A stretch of 64,000 bases of DNA, from positions 310,001 to 374,000 of the forward strand of contig NZ_JAEUWU010000003.1 of the NCBI RefSeq assembly GCF_019754945.1, given 5' to 3'. Below the pieces are notes generated by a model. The model ran no database searches, was not told the DNA's origin, and was given only the letters and a program-made list of their open reading frames with translations. Shown in pieces: positions 36,876 through 45,359 of the stretch. Each line of letters opens with the position of its first letter. Within the stretch, counting starts at the first letter, position 1. Made by a program: the position numbers and the translations under genes. The DNA is from Corynebacterium pseudokroppenstedtii. GTDB lineage: Bacteria; Actinomycetota; Actinomycetes; Mycobacteriales; Mycobacteriaceae.

Positions 36876-37268
36876 ATGATGATGAACGCGGCAACGGTAA
36901 GTTTTCTCAGGAAAGCGGATGCATTACTGGCTAACAAGACTGACGACATCAGCCAGGATGAATTGGAACGACGCTTGATGGACTCTTATTACGCAGCGCT
37001 CCGACTCGCTGGGGCTGTTATTGAAGATTCTATCGCGAGCCGTAAAAGGAAGCCCAAGGGTGATGCGTGGACTCTGCTTGCACGTTATGGCGGACAGCTG
37101 AGCCCGTGGGCAGATGTCTTCCGGAAGTATTCGCCCATCAAGGAACGAGTCCGGTTGGGATTATCCCTCTCTCTGACGGTTGCTTATATTGAGTATTTTG
37201 AGCAGCTCGTCTTGGATTTCCGTGCTGCTGTGAATGATCGGTATGCATGGATACCGGCTGCAGCTTAA
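36876..37268 (+). CDS. SAV_6107-type HEPN domain protein
   Basis: All-helical protein of about 130 residues. The sequence has the spacing of the actinobacterial SAV_6107 HEPN family: LLxDSYYAALRLAGA-like first helices, then a central SPWADVFRKYSP stretch. HEPN proteins include RNases and toxin-related proteins, but the RX4-6H catalytic motif is not evident here, so I do not assign nuclease activity. Three ATG codons in a row (36876, 36879, 36882) follow AAGGAG; the exact one is unclear. The gene precedes DUF3040 and mraZ in other corynebacteria too. A LexA box lies upstream. Confidence 0.75.
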   Translation: MMMNAATVSFLRKADALLANKTDDISQDELERRLMDSYYAALRLAGAVIEDSIASRKRKPKGDAWTLLARYGGQLSPWADVFRKYSPIKERVRLGLSLSLTVAYIEYFEQLVLDFRAAVNDRYAWIPAAA

Positions 37269-37475
37269 AGCCTGGAGGGCTTAACGAAGTTGACTCAAAA
37301 GGGGTGTGGGTAGCGCCTTCCGGAGGTTGAGGATGACGGCATTCATTGTTTCGTGCACCGGGGTGGAGAAATGGGGGTACATGGTGGTTACAATGAAGTT
37401 ATAAACGGAACTGTTTTGGCACCTGTTGCGTTATGCCAGGTAGGAAACGGTACTTTCATGGAAAATGGAGGAGTT

Positions 37476-37868
37476 GTGGCCCTCTCAGAGCAAGAGCAGC
37501 GTGTCCTCGACGAAATCGAGAATGCTCTGTATCAGGAAGACCCAGACTTTGGTAAAAACGTCGGGTCAATCCAGCGTGGTGGCGCCTTCGTCAAAGTCGT
37601 TGCTCTGCTGATCCTTGGCCTCGTCTTACTTGTAGGCGGAATAGCTCTATCACAAGTGAGCCTGTGGTTCGTCGTGATGTCGGTGGCCGGGTTCTTGGTG
37701 ATGTTCGCCGCCGGCGTGATCGGATTACGCGGTGACCGCTCGTCGAAACTCACAGTGGGGGATCGTTCCGACAAAGCAGCAAAGAAGCAGCGGAAAGCTC
37801 GTAAGTCGTCTTTGAGTAGCCGGCCGGGCGGTATGGAAGAGAATTTCCGTCGACGTTTCGAGCGCTAA
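37476..37868 (+). CDS. DUF3040 small membrane protein
   Basis: A 130-residue protein beginning MALSEQEQRVLDEIE, the characteristic amphipathic start of DUF3040, followed by two adjacent membrane helices at about residues 37-60 and 63-85 and a basic cytoplasmic tail. The GTG at 37476 has GGAGGAG directly upstream, with short spacing. The longer frame back to 37353 lacks family similarity. It matches M. tuberculosis Rv2169c, upstream of mraZ. Function is unknown; the constant position beside the dcw cluster suggests an envelope or division role. Confidence 0.82.
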   Translation: MALSEQEQRVLDEIENALYQEDPDFGKNVGSIQRGGAFVKVVALLILGLVLLVGGIALSQVSLWFVVMSVAGFLVMFAAGVIGLRGDRSSKLTVGDRSDKAAKKQRKARKSSLSSRPGGMEENFRRRFER

Positions 37869-37971
37869 AGTCCACCGTGATTCCCATATGTGAATTGAGT
37901 TTTGCGTATGGGGGTCGAAGCTTCGGCGAAAGGCTTCCCATACAACGTAAAACTGTCTAACAAGACACTGC

Positions 37972-38013
37972 AGCCCTGGTGGTGAGTGAATAAGCTCACT
38001 ACCAGGGCTTTTT
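37972..38013 (+). terminator. Strong terminator after the DUF3040 gene
   Basis: AGCCCTGGTGGTGAG pairs with CTCACTACCAGGGCT with one interruption, then TTTTCG. It isolates the DUF3040 transcript from the mraZ control region. Confidence 0.93.
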
Positions 38014-38066
38014 CGTATGTTCGGGTAATACGACAGAAAGTGTATCCGAGCCCGGTGATGTCTGGC

Positions 38067-38272
38067 CTTTGATCTAGGCAAAGACGAAAAATATATGCCC
38101 GGCGGACATATATCCGCGTGGTCCCCTGTCCAAGAATCGACCACGCCATCACCTGGGGGTGGTGTGCACGCGACACCACCCGCGACGACCAGCGGCTTAT
38201 CGAGCCGATCCCCCTATCCGACGGTGTGATCTGCCCCGAGCAGATCACATCCACCACGAACAGTTTTGTCGT
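38067..38272. ncRNA. Candidate structured RNA: six consecutive hairpins
   Basis: Stems are: 38067-38071/38079-38083 (5 pairs); 38091-38097/38107-38113 (7); 38116-38123/38139-38146 (8); 38157-38165/38173-38181 (9); 38193-38197/38203-38207 (5); 38225-38234/38240-38249 (10). A weak seventh is ACGA/TCGT at 38256-38272. Read leftwards, the AT-rich 38091-38113 hairpin is followed by TTTTTCG, a possible weak terminator. TATACG and TAATTA at about 38275-38299 on the minus strand could be -10 elements. A minus-strand transcript of roughly 180 bases is therefore the best model. I recognise no known RNA family; RNase P, 6C and tmRNA motifs are absent. Confidence 0.45.
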
Positions 38273-38306
38273 ATAACCCGTATGTTTGGTTCAGTAATTA
38301 GAATTC

Positions 38307-38326
38307 CCCCACTTTGCCCCACTCTG
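38307..38326 (-). promoter_or_regulatory. Inverted second MraZ-box pair
   Basis: On the minus strand this reads CAGAGTGGGGCAAAGTGGGG, two TGGGG repeats spaced by five bases. It matches the core of the main array (38675-38694, plus strand) at 17 of 20 positions. The inverted orientation points away from mraZ and towards the hairpin row. Confidence 0.55.
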
Positions 38327-38528
38327 GCTCGCTGATTCTCAGCTTTTCGCTAAAAATGCCGTTATTTCTCTGACTGATGGGGAATGAATGGACTTATGTG
38401 CTGGAAGTGGCACGACTCAGGTGTGTTTTTCGGCTGCACATTGCGTGCGGTCGGCGCGGGTGTGCCCTCGTCGGGGTTGGATGGTAACTCTCTGCGAAGA
38501 GGTTTGATCGACGTTCCTAGCGTCGGCT

Positions 38529-38546
38529 GTTATATCAATTTATAAC
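38529..38546. repeat. Perfect palindrome in the mraZ upstream region
   Basis: GTTATA-TCAATT-TATAAC, two six-base arms with a six-base spacer, lies about 25 bases before a TAAAAT -10-like hexamer (38569-38574). It could be an operator; no known regulator consensus is matched. Confidence 0.4.
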
Positions 38547-38659
38547 GGGTTTTCGCACGTCAACGGGGTAAAATGACGTAGTATCAACAGTGCGGCCCGT
38601 GATTGGGTCGTGTTGTCATAATGAAAAAAGCTAAAGATTTGCTGAAAGCGTCGTGCCAA

Positions 38660-38704
38660 TGGTGCGTTGTGGGGCAGAGTGGGTTAAAGTGGGTGCCAAT
38701 GGCG
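38660..38704 (+). promoter_or_regulatory. MraZ-box array (autoregulatory operator of the dcw cluster)
   Basis: Pentamers TGGTG, TGGGG, TGGGT, TGGGT and TGGCG start exactly ten bases apart (38660, 38670, 38680, 38690, 38700). This is the known MraZ operator form: TGGGN direct repeats with five-base spacers. The middle three are canonical. The array lies 124 bases before mraZ, with TAATTC (38725-38730) as a possible -10 just downstream. Confidence 0.85.
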
Positions 38705-38827
38705 GACAAGGTAAGTTCGTCGCACTAATTCTGTAGATGACTGTCGTTGTTGGCGGCCGGTGCTGATAACGACACGGCAATCGACTGGATGTGGATCGTC
38801 GATGTTGAGGGAAGGAGTCCGAAGGTT

Positions 38828-39259
38828 ATGTTCTTCGGTACTTTCACCCCCAAGATGGACGACAAAGGACGCTTGACTCTTCCGGCCAAGTTTCGCGATG
38901 AGTTAGCAGACGGCTTGATGGTGACGAAAGGCCAAGACCATTCATTAGCCATCTACCCGCGCAACGTGTTCCTCGAACGCGCTCGTAAAGCTGCTGCTGC
39001 ATCTCGAACGAACCCGGAGGCTCGCGCATTTGTGCGTAACTTAGCGGCCAGCGCGGATGAACAATCCGTTGATGGTCATGGGCGAATAACGATTTCGCCT
39101 GATCATCGTCGCTACGCAGGGTTAAGCAAAGAATGCGTCGTGATTGGTTCTGTTGACTTCGTCGAAATCTGGAATGCGGAGTCGTGGAATCAGTACCAAG
39201 CCGAACATGAAGAAAGCTACGCCAACGGCGACGACGCTGCCTTCATGGATTTCCTCTAA
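38828..39259 (+). CDS. mraZ: Transcriptional regulator MraZ
   Basis: AbrB-like ring-forming DNA-binding protein that controls the division and cell-wall cluster, 143 residues with two SpoVT-AbrB folds. The first copy is [22 protein letters not shown] and the second is [14 protein letters not shown]; each has the DxxGR motif. The ATG at 38828 is behind GAAGG and gives the standard start; the 27 extra upstream codons are not conserved. It heads the dcw cluster and is preceded by its own operator array. The gap to rsmH is 201 bases, in which I see no strong terminator. Confidence 0.95.
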   Translation: MFFGTFTPKMDDKGRLTLPAKFRDELADGLMVTKGQDHSLAIYPRNVFLERARKAAAASRTNPEARAFVRNLAASADEQSVDGHGRITISPDHRRYAGLSKECVVIGSVDFVEIWNAESWNQYQAEHEESYANGDDAAFMDFL

Positions 39260-39460
39260 GGACTCCTTGAGTTCACCACCCACATGGTCGACCGTCGCAA
39301 TGATCTACAGCGAGTGTAAGGAATGTGTGCAGGCCTCTGCCCGTTTGGATCCTGATGTACTTCCCCAACACCAGGCACTGAGCGGGTAGGGCCCTGTTTA
39401 CATTCCTCTCCATCACCACGACCGCCCAATATTCTGACCGCGACGATGAAAGAGGGGACA

Positions 39461-40633
39461 ATGGCCGACCGCCGCACTGGTACGCATGGTCACGTTCCCG
39501 TCATGCTGGAACGCATGGTTGAGCTGATAGCTCCCACGGTCACAGAATCATCAGAGAACTCGGCACCACCCGTCATTCTCGACGGCACCCTCGGAGCTGG
39601 CGGACACACCGAATCCTTCCTGGAGTGTTTCCCGTCGGCAATGGTCATCGGGGTTGACCGAGACAAGAAGGAACTATCCCGAACCACCGAGCGGCTGTCC
39701 CGATTTCAGGACCGGTTCTACCCAGTACATGCTCGTTTCGACAATTTCGATGAGGCATTAGACGATGCTGATCATCCAGTTGTCGACGCTTTCCGGGCGC
39801 ACGGTCTCAGCGCCGGTTTCTTCGATCTTGGTGTGTCCTCGATGCAGCTAGATCAGGCGGACCGGGGTTTTACCTACCGCGACGACGGTCCGCTGGACAT
39901 GCGGATGGATACGTCGACGGGCAAAACTGCCGCCGATGTCCTTAATACGTATAGCCACGGTGAGCTCGCTCGCATCTTAAAAAAATATGGCGATGAACGC
40001 TTTGCTGGGCCTCTTGCTCGCGCCATTGTTCGTGAACGTGAGAAAGAACCCTGGACTACGTCGCAGCGGTTAGTGGAATTGATCTACACAACAATTCCGG
40101 CGTCGGCCCGCCGTCATGGGGGCCATCCGGCGAAGAGGACCTTTCAAGCTTTGCGCGTTGAGGTCAATGCTGAGCTGGATGCTTTGCGTCGCGTCATTCC
40201 GAAAGTCTGCTCCTACCTCCACCTTGGTGGACGGGCAGTGTTCATGAGCTACCAAAGCCTTGAAGACAAAATTGTGAAGAGGGAACTGGCGGAGCTGACA
40301 GAATCGAAGACTCCTCCGGGACTTCCTATCGATCTGCCCAACAGCGCCCCCGATTTTCACTTGGTGACGCGGGGTTCGGAAAAGGCCGATGAGCAGGAGG
40401 ATAATAAGAATCCGCGAGCACATTCGGTCCGCGTCCGTGCCGTAGAAAGAACGGGCTACTCGCATTCGAGCCCGCCGCCGGGCAGCACTCCGGCAAGGGC
40501 TTCGGGATCATCGACCACATATTCAGCTCGATCAGAATCCCGGCACGAGGCCCACCCGACTGGAAGAGAACAGCTGGTCTCTTCCGCACAACAGAGCATT
40601 TCACACCGCGAAGACGTCGAAGGAGAACAATGA
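39461..40633 (+). CDS. rsmH: 16S rRNA (cytosine-1402-N4)-methyltransferase
   Basis: Methylates the N4 position of C1402 in the ribosomal P site. The 390-residue product has the SAM-binding [14 protein letters not shown], then [17 protein letters not shown] and DGPLDMRM, all RsmH hallmarks, and [12 protein letters not shown]. About 75 extra residues at the C terminus are charged and low in complexity. Family length is usually 310-330. The ATG at 39461 follows AGAGGGG; an in-frame ATG 15 bases earlier is less well placed. Its stop overlaps the ftsL start (ATGA). Confidence 0.95.
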   Translation: MADRRTGTHGHVPVMLERMVELIAPTVTESSENSAPPVILDGTLGAGGHTESFLECFPSAMVIGVDRDKKELSRTTERLSRFQDRFYPVHARFDNFDEALDDADHPVVDAFRAHGLSAGFFDLGVSSMQLDQADRGFTYRDDGPLDMRMDTSTGKTAADVLNTYSHGELARILKKYGDERFAGPLARAIVREREKEPWTTSQRLVELIYTTIPASARRHGGHPAKRTFQALRVEVNAELDALRRVIPKVCSYLHLGGRAVFMSYQSLEDKIVKRELAELTESKTPPGLPIDLPNSAPDFHLVTRGSEKADEQEDNKNPRAHSVRVRAVERTGYSHSSPPPGSTPARASGSSTTYSARSESRHEAHPTGREQLVSSAQQSISHREDVEGEQ

Positions 40634-41529
40634 CTACCTTGATAGGGGCTGGAACAACAGCTCGACGGGCAAGCCACGACCATGACGTCGACACCGCGGG
40701 GCGTGCCGCTACGGCGACGTTGACGCGGACCGCTTCACGTGACCGACGAGGAGAAACGCCGGTTCGGTCGCGTCGGGAAGGAAATAACCTCCGCTCCTCG
40801 AGTCCGCCCGTAGCACGGAAAAAGAGGACGAGCGCCGCGAAGAGAATGGGCTCTCGTCAGGTCATTTCCGTCCGAGGCCGACGCGTCGTCTCCGAAGAAC
40901 GACGAGTCAAGAGGACCACGATCCAGTTCATCGTCGTATGTATCTTGTTTATCGGCGTCGGCGTGGGCGTCACGATGTATCTTTCCGGAGTGACGACGCA
41001 GCAGTCCTTCGCCATCCAGAAAGCGAAAGACCAGAAGACAACTCTGGATAACGAGTTGGAAGGGCTGCATCGCGACGTCAAGAACGCAAGCTCTGACTCG
41101 GAAGTCGCCAAGAAGGCCTCGGAGGACGGCATGGTTGTTCCTGATCAACCAGGAATTATGACCGTCAATCCCGACGGTTCCGTGGTTGAGAATAGAGCCG
41201 CTGATCCCTCAAAGACTCACGAGATTCACGACATTAATAGCGGTGCGGATCCCAAGGCGAAGGCCTCGTCGGATCCCGAGAAAACGAAAAATACGTCAAG
41301 GTCTGCTACGTCTTCTTCCTCGTCAGGCCGTGACAACAACCGACCAGCGCAATTGGCTCCGTACCAGGACAATACGGTTGGGGCAGTAGCAGCGCAGGGC
41401 GATAACCAGGCTGCTAGTCAGGGTGAAGGACTTGATCGCGAAGCCCCATTGCCTGCAGATCAGGCGGAAGGCGCCAACCCTGCGCCGGAAGCTGCACCGG
41501 CTGGCGATGCTGCCGTGCCAACTCCCTAG
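40630..41529 (+). CDS. ftsL: FtsL-like bitopic cell division protein
   Basis: Single-pass membrane protein of 299 residues at the FtsL position between rsmH and ftsI. A basic cytoplasmic N terminus (1-95) precedes one helix at about 96-118, then a short coiled coil (about 125-160). FtsL bridges FtsQ, FtsB and FtsW/FtsI in the divisome. The remaining 140 residues are a disordered, Ala/Pro/Ser/Asp-rich outer extension; FtsL is normally 100-120 residues. Similarity to FtsL is by topology and position, since the family is poorly conserved. Translation is coupled to rsmH. Confidence 0.8.
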   Translation: MTTLIGAGTTARRASHDHDVDTAGRAATATLTRTASRDRRGETPVRSRREGNNLRSSSPPVARKKRTSAAKRMGSRQVISVRGRRVVSEERRVKRTTIQFIVVCILFIGVGVGVTMYLSGVTTQQSFAIQKAKDQKTTLDNELEGLHRDVKNASSDSEVAKKASEDGMVVPDQPGIMTVNPDGSVVENRAADPSKTHEIHDINSGADPKAKASSDPEKTKNTSRSATSSSSSGRDNNRPAQLAPYQDNTVGAVAAQGDNQAASQGEGLDREAPLPADQAEGANPAPEAAPAGDAAVPTP

Positions 41530-41740
41530 GACTGTCCGGAAATAATCCGAACTGTGGATCGTCGCAGGTCAGGCTGGGCGGCGTGAGGTGAACCGGATGT
41601 GTCAGGTTGCTTGTGTACTATTTTGCGAGGGTTCCGGATGTGAGTGCGGAACATCGCCCACCTTGAGGTGGCGGCAGTAATCTGTAGAAGATATGTGGTG
41701 ATCAGGTAAATGAGGCATGAGAAGGGGGACCGGAGAATCC

Positions 41741-43663
41741 ATGAGTAACAGTTCATCTCGTCGGCCCCGGAATCCCAGAACTGGGATCTCTCCTGATGCA
41801 CCGCTACGTAACAGCATGGCGGGGACATCGTTAATAACAGGCGCCAAGGCGGCTATGCGGCGCCTCAATCTTCTTCGGGCGATCATCATCGCTTTACTGA
41901 TCGTCCTTATTTTGCGTCTTGTATGGGTCCAGCTGATCATCGGTCCGAACTTGTCGTCGCAGGCCCAAGAACAGCGTCGGGTAAAAATCGCCGAACCGGC
42001 TCGACGAGGGACTATCACCGACACCAACGGTGAGGATCTTGCCTACACCATGGAATCGTCACTGCTATCCGTACATCCGAACAAATTGCGCAGCTTCATG
42101 GAGAAGCGGCATGAGATTAACCCCGATAGTTATCCAGATCCTGACCAGCGGATGAAGGATATTGCCGATGATCTCCCTCGGATGATTGGTGACGACGACA
42201 AAGCGGATGATGTGAAGTCGGAGGATATTGAAAAGAAATTAACCTCCGATGATGATTATTCCGTTCTGGTGCGAAACGTGGATCCGGATAAAGCGGAAAA
42301 AATCGTTAAGAAGTACCCAGAGATCACTGCGGAGCGGCAAGATGTCCGCCAATACCCGAATGGTGCTATCGGCGAAAATGTTCTAGGCAAGATAAGCCAG
42401 GATGGATCGGGACAATTCGGGCTGGAGCTCTCACAGGACTCTGACCTCCAGGGGACGAACGGAAGCTACACCGTCGATATTGCTGCCCAAGGGATGGCAA
42501 TCCCTGGTTCTCGTCGGGACGAGCACCCAGCGATTGATGGCGATAGCTATCAGCTGACCTTAGATAACGACATGCAGACCTTCGTGCAGCAGAGCCTGGA
42601 ACAAGCCAAAGCCAATTCCGGTGCCGAGGATGCTAGTGCGGTGGTGCTCGACGCCAAGTCAGGCCACATATTGTCCATGGCTACGACGGGAACGATTGAC
42701 CCGAATGGAGACATCGAGAAGCAGCTCAAAGAAGGCAAGCAGTTCGGTGACCGGACGATAAGCAACCCCTTTGAACCGGGATCGGTCGGCAAGGTTATTA
42801 CCGCAGCTGCATCGATTGAGGATAAGAAAACCATTCCCGACGAAGTTCTGCAGGTGCCGGGATCAATTAATGACTCCGGCGTCACTGTCAAGGATGCGTG
42901 GGATCACGGCGTCACTCCGTACACCACGACAGGTATTTTCAGTAAGTCGTCCAACGTCGGGACCTTGATGCTTGCGCAGCGGGTCGGGCCAGATTCGTTT
43001 AATAATTACCTGAATAAATTCGGGATCGGACAGGCAACGGGAGTCGAACTGCCCAACGAGACCAGCGGATTTCTGCCTCCGCGCTCCCAGTGGGCGGCCG
43101 GTACATTTGCGAACCTCCCCATCGGCCAGGGCTTTTCAACATCCCTCCTGCAGATGGCGAGCATCTACCAAACCATCGCCAATGACGGGGTGCGTATCGA
43201 GCCCCGAATCGTGAAGAGCATTAAAGACCCCGACGGCAAAGAAGTGTCCACTGACGCTCCCAGTGAAACGCGGGTGGTGAGTGCCCAGACGGCACGAACG
43301 GTCCGCAACATGTTCCGCGGGGTTGTCCAGAGGGACAGCGGAAACCAGCAGGGCACAGGACCCGGCGCGGCCATCGATGGGTATCAAATTGCAGGTAAGA
43401 CCGGAACAGCCCAGCAGGTTGATCCGGACACCGGTGCATATTCCAATTCGAAGTACTGGATCACATTCGCCGGGATTGCCCCGGCCGACGACCCACGCTT
43501 CGTTGTTGCCATCATGCTGAATAACCCGGCCCGTGGTGTTCATGGTGAAGGTGGTCAGTCGGCAGCGCCGCTGTTCCACGACATCGCATCGTGGGCGCTT
43601 AACCGCTACAACGTTCCGCCGTCGAAAGAACCAGGTGACACCCTCTTGTTGCAGGCAGGGTAG
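41741..43663 (+). CDS. ftsI: Septal peptidoglycan transpeptidase FtsI (PBP3)
   Basis: Class B penicillin-binding protein that crosslinks septal peptidoglycan, 640 residues. One helix (about 43-64) follows a basic N terminus. The dimerisation domain with RRGTITDTNG is next, then the transpeptidase domain: S348 in GSVGK (SxxK), SSN in SKSSNVGT, and KTGT at about 553. The ATG at 41741 follows GGAG; an in-frame ATG at 41717 has no ribosome site. The 211 bases since ftsL contain a small CCACC/GGTGG hairpin but no gene. It functions with FtsW. Confidence 0.94.
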   Translation: MSNSSSRRPRNPRTGISPDAPLRNSMAGTSLITGAKAAMRRLNLLRAIIIALLIVLILRLVWVQLIIGPNLSSQAQEQRRVKIAEPARRGTITDTNGEDLAYTMESSLLSVHPNKLRSFMEKRHEINPDSYPDPDQRMKDIADDLPRMIGDDDKADDVKSEDIEKKLTSDDDYSVLVRNVDPDKAEKIVKKYPEITAERQDVRQYPNGAIGENVLGKISQDGSGQFGLELSQDSDLQGTNGSYTVDIAAQGMAIPGSRRDEHPAIDGDSYQLTLDNDMQTFVQQSLEQAKANSGAEDASAVVLDAKSGHILSMATTGTIDPNGDIEKQLKEGKQFGDRTISNPFEPGSVGKVITAAASIEDKKTIPDEVLQVPGSINDSGVTVKDAWDHGVTPYTTTGIFSKSSNVGTLMLAQRVGPDSFNNYLNKFGIGQATGVELPNETSGFLPPRSQWAAGTFANLPIGQGFSTSLLQMASIYQTIANDGVRIEPRIVKSIKDPDGKEVSTDAPSETRVVSAQTARTVRNMFRGVVQRDSGNQQGTGPGAAIDGYQIAGKTGTAQQVDPDTGAYSNSKYWITFAGIAPADDPRFVVAIMLNNPARGVHGEGGQSAAPLFHDIASWALNRYNVPPSKEPGDTLLLQAG

Positions 43664-43726
43664 CTCAAGATTTCTACTGTTGGAAGCATATCCTTCGCCG
43701 TCTAGATCGTGATCAAGGAGATTGTC

Positions 43727-45307
43727 ATGGCAACGCTGCAAGAACTTGCGGAAATATCGGGTGGCCGCCTCATTCGGGCTGATGACCCGGACCTCGTCGT
43801 CACGGATATTGGGCTTAATGCTCAGGCTTTGCCAGAGGGGGGGCTCTTTGCGGGGGTGCCTGGGCTCCATGTCCATGGCGCACAATTTGCGGACTCTTCC
43901 TCGGCAGCAGCCGTCTTGACCGATCACGACGGGGTAGAAAAGGTCGCGCGTGAGGACCTGCCGATTATCGTCGTTGATGATGTTCGCGCCGTGCTCGGGG
44001 CGGTGTCGTCGGCTGTTTATGATCACCCTTCCCGCGACTTGACAGTGATCGGTATTACCGGGACAGCAGGGAAAACCACCACGAGTTACATGGTCGAAGC
44101 TGCCCTCCTTCATCACGGCATTTCAACCGGGCTGATCGGTACCACGGGTACCAGGATTAATGGAGAGAAGGTTCCTTCAACTCTCACCACCCCCGAAGCC
44201 CCTAATCTTCAAGCACTTTTCGCCATGATGAAAAAGCGAGGCGTGACGCACGTGGTCATGGAGGTTTCCAGTCACGCGATTGCGTTGGGTCGTGTTTTGG
44301 GAACCCATTTCTCCGTCGCGGGATTTACTAATTTGTCCCAGGATCACCTCGATTTCCACCCCACGATGGAGGATTATTTCCAGACGAAGGCGCGGCTTTT
44401 CAAGGAAGATTCGCCCCTGCATGCGGAGACAGCCGTCGTATGCATTGATGATGCGTGGGGGCAGAGATTAGCGACGATGCTGCCTCATCCTTTCACCGTA
44501 TCGACGGAAGCTGCGTCGGAACATGACGCATCGCTTCAGCCGGATGTGTGGGCTGGGCCTTCCTCCGTCATGGATAACGGTGTGCAGACGGCCGAGCTGT
44601 ACGGCTTCGGCGCGAACGAAATGACGCTACATATACCGATGCCCGGCCGTTTTAACGTCGCTAATGCGATGCTGGCGATGGGGCTCCTCGTGAAGACCGG
44701 GATGAAAGCCGAGGACGCCATTGAGGGGCTCTCGACCGTGACCGTGCCCGGCCGATTAGAACGTATTGATTGTGGCCAGGATTTTATGGCCGTCGTGGAT
44801 TACGCCCATAAACCGGGGGCGATCGCTGCCGTCTTGGATACGCTTCGTGCACATGTGCGGGGCCGGATTGCCATGGTCGTCGGGGCCGGCGGAGATCGGG
44901 ATCATTCGAAACGCCCCATCATGGGACGTGAAGCAGCGCTACGTAGTGATCTAGTTATTGTCACCGATGATAATCCGCGTAGTGAAGATCCAGCCTCGAT
45001 ACGCCAACAAGTAGTGGCAGGGGCGAAGGAAGTGGCTGACCATGCAAGTATTGACGGTGCAGACGAACTACGCAATAAAGTAAAAACAGAGGGTTCGGAG
45101 CATCGGCCTACCATTCGTGAGATCGGTGATCGCAGAGAAGCGATCCGTGCTGCGATCCAATGGGCCCAGCCCGGTGACGCAGTTATTGTCGCAGGTAAAG
45201 GTCATGAAACTGGTCAGCTGATTGGTGATACAACTCATCCATTTGACGATCGGGTCGAAACGCGGCGAAGCATCGACGATAAACTCAATAGCTCGGTGGA
45301 GAAATAA
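43727..45307 (+). CDS. murE: UDP-MurNAc-tripeptide synthetase, meso-diaminopimelate-adding
   Basis: Adds meso-diaminopimelate to UDP-MurNAc-L-Ala-D-Glu. The 526-residue protein has the ATP loop GITGTAGKTTTSYMVEAA, where Ala replaces the usual Asn, and the DDNPRSEDP motif, which selects meso-diaminopimelate over lysine. VMEVSSHA and VDYAHKPGA are conserved. The ATG at 43727 lies six bases after AAGGAG; a GTG at 43709 is less suitable. It is followed by murF with a gap of 52 bases in the same direction. Confidence 0.95.
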   Translation: MATLQELAEISGGRLIRADDPDLVVTDIGLNAQALPEGGLFAGVPGLHVHGAQFADSSSAAAVLTDHDGVEKVAREDLPIIVVDDVRAVLGAVSSAVYDHPSRDLTVIGITGTAGKTTTSYMVEAALLHHGISTGLIGTTGTRINGEKVPSTLTTPEAPNLQALFAMMKKRGVTHVVMEVSSHAIALGRVLGTHFSVAGFTNLSQDHLDFHPTMEDYFQTKARLFKEDSPLHAETAVVCIDDAWGQRLATMLPHPFTVSTEAASEHDASLQPDVWAGPSSVMDNGVQTAELYGFGANEMTLHIPMPGRFNVANAMLAMGLLVKTGMKAEDAIEGLSTVTVPGRLERIDCGQDFMAVVDYAHKPGAIAAVLDTLRAHVRGRIAMVVGAGGDRDHSKRPIMGREAALRSDLVIVTDDNPRSEDPASIRQQVVAGAKEVADHASIDGADELRNKVKTEGSEHRPTIREIGDRREAIRAAIQWAQPGDAVIVAGKGHETGQLIGDTTHPFDDRVETRRSIDDKLNSSVEK

Positions 45308-45359
45308 AAGTAGTTATGTGCCATCACATGTACGGGCGTAGTGAAAGAGGTAGCCAACC

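Larger units (their letters stand above)
37869..38827. other. Long non-coding region upstream of mraZ
   Basis: About 960 bases without a supported protein gene. In order it holds the DUF3040 terminator, a row of hairpins (38067-38272), an inverted MraZ-box pair (38307-38326), a palindrome (38529-38546), TAAAAT and TAGTAT -10-like hexamers (38569-38584), and the main MraZ-box array (38660-38704). Frames on either strand here lack ribosome sites and family similarity. Confidence 0.7.

Noticed and set aside
38225-38249. TGTGA...TCACA palindrome as a GlxR box
   Set aside because: The arms are TGTGATCTGC/GCAGATCACA with only five bases between them; half-site spacing does not fit TGTGA-N6-TCACA. 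A hairpin stem is the better reading.
37865-38257. 130-codon minus-strand frame across the hairpin region
   Set aside because: It runs through the DUF3040 terminator and the hairpins, lacks a ribosome site, and its protein looks like no family.
38067-38272. RNase P RNA, 6C RNA or tmRNA
   Set aside because: The invariant GAGGAAAGTCC-type RNase P core, the C-rich loops of 6C RNA, and a tRNA-Ala-like tmRNA end are absent on both strands.
38621-38728. 35-codon frame starting MKKAKDLLKASC inside the MraZ-box region
   Set aside because: No ribosome site, and the frame overlaps the operator repeats, which explain the sequence better.
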